Positions 62,726-64,000 of a stretch of 64,000 nt of DNA are shown here, piece after piece. The notes beneath the pieces were generated by a model. That model was not told the DNA's origin. It did not search any database and was given only the letters and a program-made list of their open reading frames with translations. The position numbers were made by a program, and so were the translations under genes. Source of the DNA: Pocillopora verrucosa (lineage: Eukaryota > Cnidaria > Anthozoa > Scleractinia > Pocilloporidae); assembly GCF_036669915.1 (NCBI RefSeq), contig NC_089320.1, positions 9,487,233 through 9,551,232 on the forward strand, given 5' to 3'. Positions within the stretch are counted from its first letter, which is position 1; each line of letters starts with the position of its first letter.

Positions 62726-62989
62726 CCAAGATAAAAAAAATTGTGAGGACTTAAGACTCGTCCCTCAAGATCCACCTCTTCTCCAGTGCTAAGATTTTAA
62801 CCCGACGAAAGTGAAGGAACAGAATTGAAAATAGAAGAGTTCACGTCCTACTGTTACCAATATCAATGAGGTGCGAGGAGGCCTGGCCAAAAGTTCGCGG
62901 CTCAGGGGACTAAATGTGCTCCGTACATGAAGAATCTCAGGTAGAATCGTTGTACGCGCAGTCTATTGACTCTAAGTACTTGAATTGTT

Positions 62990-63910
62990 ATGAATGGTAC
63001 ACAAGAACAGAAAAAGTCGACGAGAGCCTTTAAATTATCTGTCTACTTGTTAGCTTTGCGGCCATGGTCCTTCTCAGCGTCATTTATTCCGGTGGTTTTA
63101 GGGGCCGTTTTGTGTTGGAGGGCGACTGGTCTTTTCAGTGTCTCGTTGCTCGTATTGACAATGATAGCTGTTCTTGGAGTCCACGCGGCCGGCAATCTGG
63201 TAAACACGTATTACGACTACATGAAAGGAATTGATAGCAAAGTATCAGACGATCGTACTCTAGTTGACCACCTTTTAACGCCTAAAGAGGTTGTCAATCT
63301 GGGCGTTCTTTCCTATGGCCTCGCCACCCTTGCCCTTGTGTCCTTGGTTGGATTATCATCAGCGAAAATGGAACATTTGTCGTTCTTGTTCTTCGGAGGA
63401 CTATCTGGCTCGTTTTTATACACTGGTGGTGTTGGGCTAAAATATTACGGTGTCGGTGATATTGTTATTGTTATCACGTTTGGTCCTTTGGCCGTCCTTT
63501 TTTCTTACCTGACTCAATGTGGTAATGTGGCGTTGTTTCCGCTGGTCTTTGCCATTCCTGTGGCTTTGAGCACGGAAGCTATTCTTCACAGCAACAACAC
63601 GCGAGATATGGAGACTGACAAAAAAGCCGGTGCAGTAACGTTGGCTATCATTCTTGGCCAGCAGCTCTCATATGTACTCTATTGCCTCCTCCTGCTTGCT
63701 CCATACATGATATGTACTGTGCTCTCAGTCAACTTATCTGTACGTTTCCTTTTACCCCTTATCACGTTGAGAATGGCTTTCAAATTGGAAAGAAGCTTTC
63801 GGGAAGGAAAACTTATTCTGCTTCCTCAACAAACTGCTAAATTGAACTTAATTTTTGGGTTACTGTACACTTTAAGTTGTTCAGTTGCCCCTCTAAGTCT
63901 ACCCAGCTAA
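62990..63910 (+). CDS. UBIAD1: UbiA prenyltransferase domain-containing protein 1 (single exon, 306 aa)
   Basis: UBIAD1 transfers a geranylgeranyl group to menadione to make menaquinone-4 (vitamin K2) in ER/Golgi membranes; in vertebrates it also binds HMG-CoA reductase. One uninterrupted frame from ATG 62990 to the stop at 63910. The N-terminus is about 30 residues shorter than the 338-residue human protein. The first Asp-rich prenyl-diphosphate motif is Asn72-TYYD-YMKGID with SDDRTLVD after it. The second is NNTRDMETDKKAG (residues 202-214). GGLSGSFLYTGG and FAIPVALSTEAILHSNNTRD are near-identical to vertebrate UBIAD1. Eight or nine hydrophobic segments fit the UbiA fold. Asn72 aligns with the human position altered in Schnyder corneal dystrophy (N102). 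The human gene has an intron; none is present in this coding region. Confidence 0.95.
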   Translation: MNGTQEQKKSTRAFKLSVYLLALRPWSFSASFIPVVLGAVLCWRATGLFSVSLLVLTMIAVLGVHAAGNLVNTYYDYMKGIDSKVSDDRTLVDHLLTPKEVVNLGVLSYGLATLALVSLVGLSSAKMEHLSFLFFGGLSGSFLYTGGVGLKYYGVGDIVIVITFGPLAVLFSYLTQCGNVALFPLVFAIPVALSTEAILHSNNTRDMETDKKAGAVTLAIILGQQLSYVLYCLLLLAPYMICTVLSVNLSVRFLLPLITLRMAFKLERSFREGKLILLPQQTAKLNLIFGLLYTLSCSVAPLSLPS

Positions 63911-64000
63911 AGGTTAGCACATTGGTAAATGGATTGGATGGTGACTGTGTAGTCTGTGTAGCATTATAATCTTTGGGGGAGTTCTATTTTTTCAGATTGA
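63911..64000. other. UBIAD1 3' UTR start
   Basis: The last 90 bases of the window follow the UBIAD1 stop; no poly(A) signal is seen before the edge. Confidence 0.4.

Larger units (their letters stand above)
60499..62989. other. Intergenic region between K+ channel and UBIAD1
   Basis: No gene recognised. It contains the channel 3' UTR, two decayed Penelope terminal-repeat fragments, a perfect palindrome and a MITE (separate entries). The UBIAD1 promoter should lie within about 62750-62989; no defined promoter motif was found. Confidence 0.5.

Noticed and set aside
1..64000. CRISPR array, operon or bacterial gene island
   Set aside because: Genes are split by many spliceosomal introns and no regular spacer array exists; the window is eukaryotic throughout.

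Overview
The window is intron-rich, AT-rich animal genomic DNA. Gene content (Shaker-type K+ channel, SPSB, UBIAD1, SLC25A11, FHAD1), many short phase-conserved exons, Penelope-like retroelements and abundant short inverted-repeat elements fit a cnidarian, probably an anthozoan such as a stony coral. The taxon is inferred from overall character; no species-diagnostic marker is visible.

Layout. 1-870 (minus): first coding exon of an F-box/LRR-type protein. 2272-22692 (minus): a complete 33-exon FHAD1 orthologue. I assembled it exon by exon; all 32 junctions keep frame, giving 1,425 residues with an N-terminal FHA domain followed by coiled coil. Its introns carry tRNA-headed repeats, a dead Penelope terminal-repeat fragment, G-rich tracts and hairpin repeats. 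22.9-24.5 kb: a terminal-inverted-repeat element with a second one nested inside. 25645-28837 (minus): a five-exon gene for a 504-residue protein I do not recognise, followed at 33783-34328 (minus) by an intronless gene for a 181-residue protein whose C-terminal ~93 residues are homologous, so the two are tandem paralogues. 37227-39854 (minus): a two-exon SPSB1/4-type SPRY/SOCS-box protein. 43.4-46.4 kb (minus): remains of two different Penelope-like retroelements head to tail, each with a minimal hammerhead ribozyme motif in its 3' region. 46728-55842 (plus): 11-exon mitochondrial oxoglutarate/malate carrier SLC25A11. 57686-60498 (plus): two-exon Shaker-family voltage-gated K+ channel. 62990-63910 (plus): single-exon UBIAD1 prenyltransferase.

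The genes do not form a pathway; this is ordinary eukaryotic gene order. The most notable signals are the hammerhead motifs in the Penelope remnants, with three decayed relatives elsewhere in the window, and the tandem pair of unrecognised helical proteins, the longer of which carries KEN-box, CDK-type and PP1-docking-like motifs. Exon coordinates come from splice-site and frame reading by eye, without transcript evidence.
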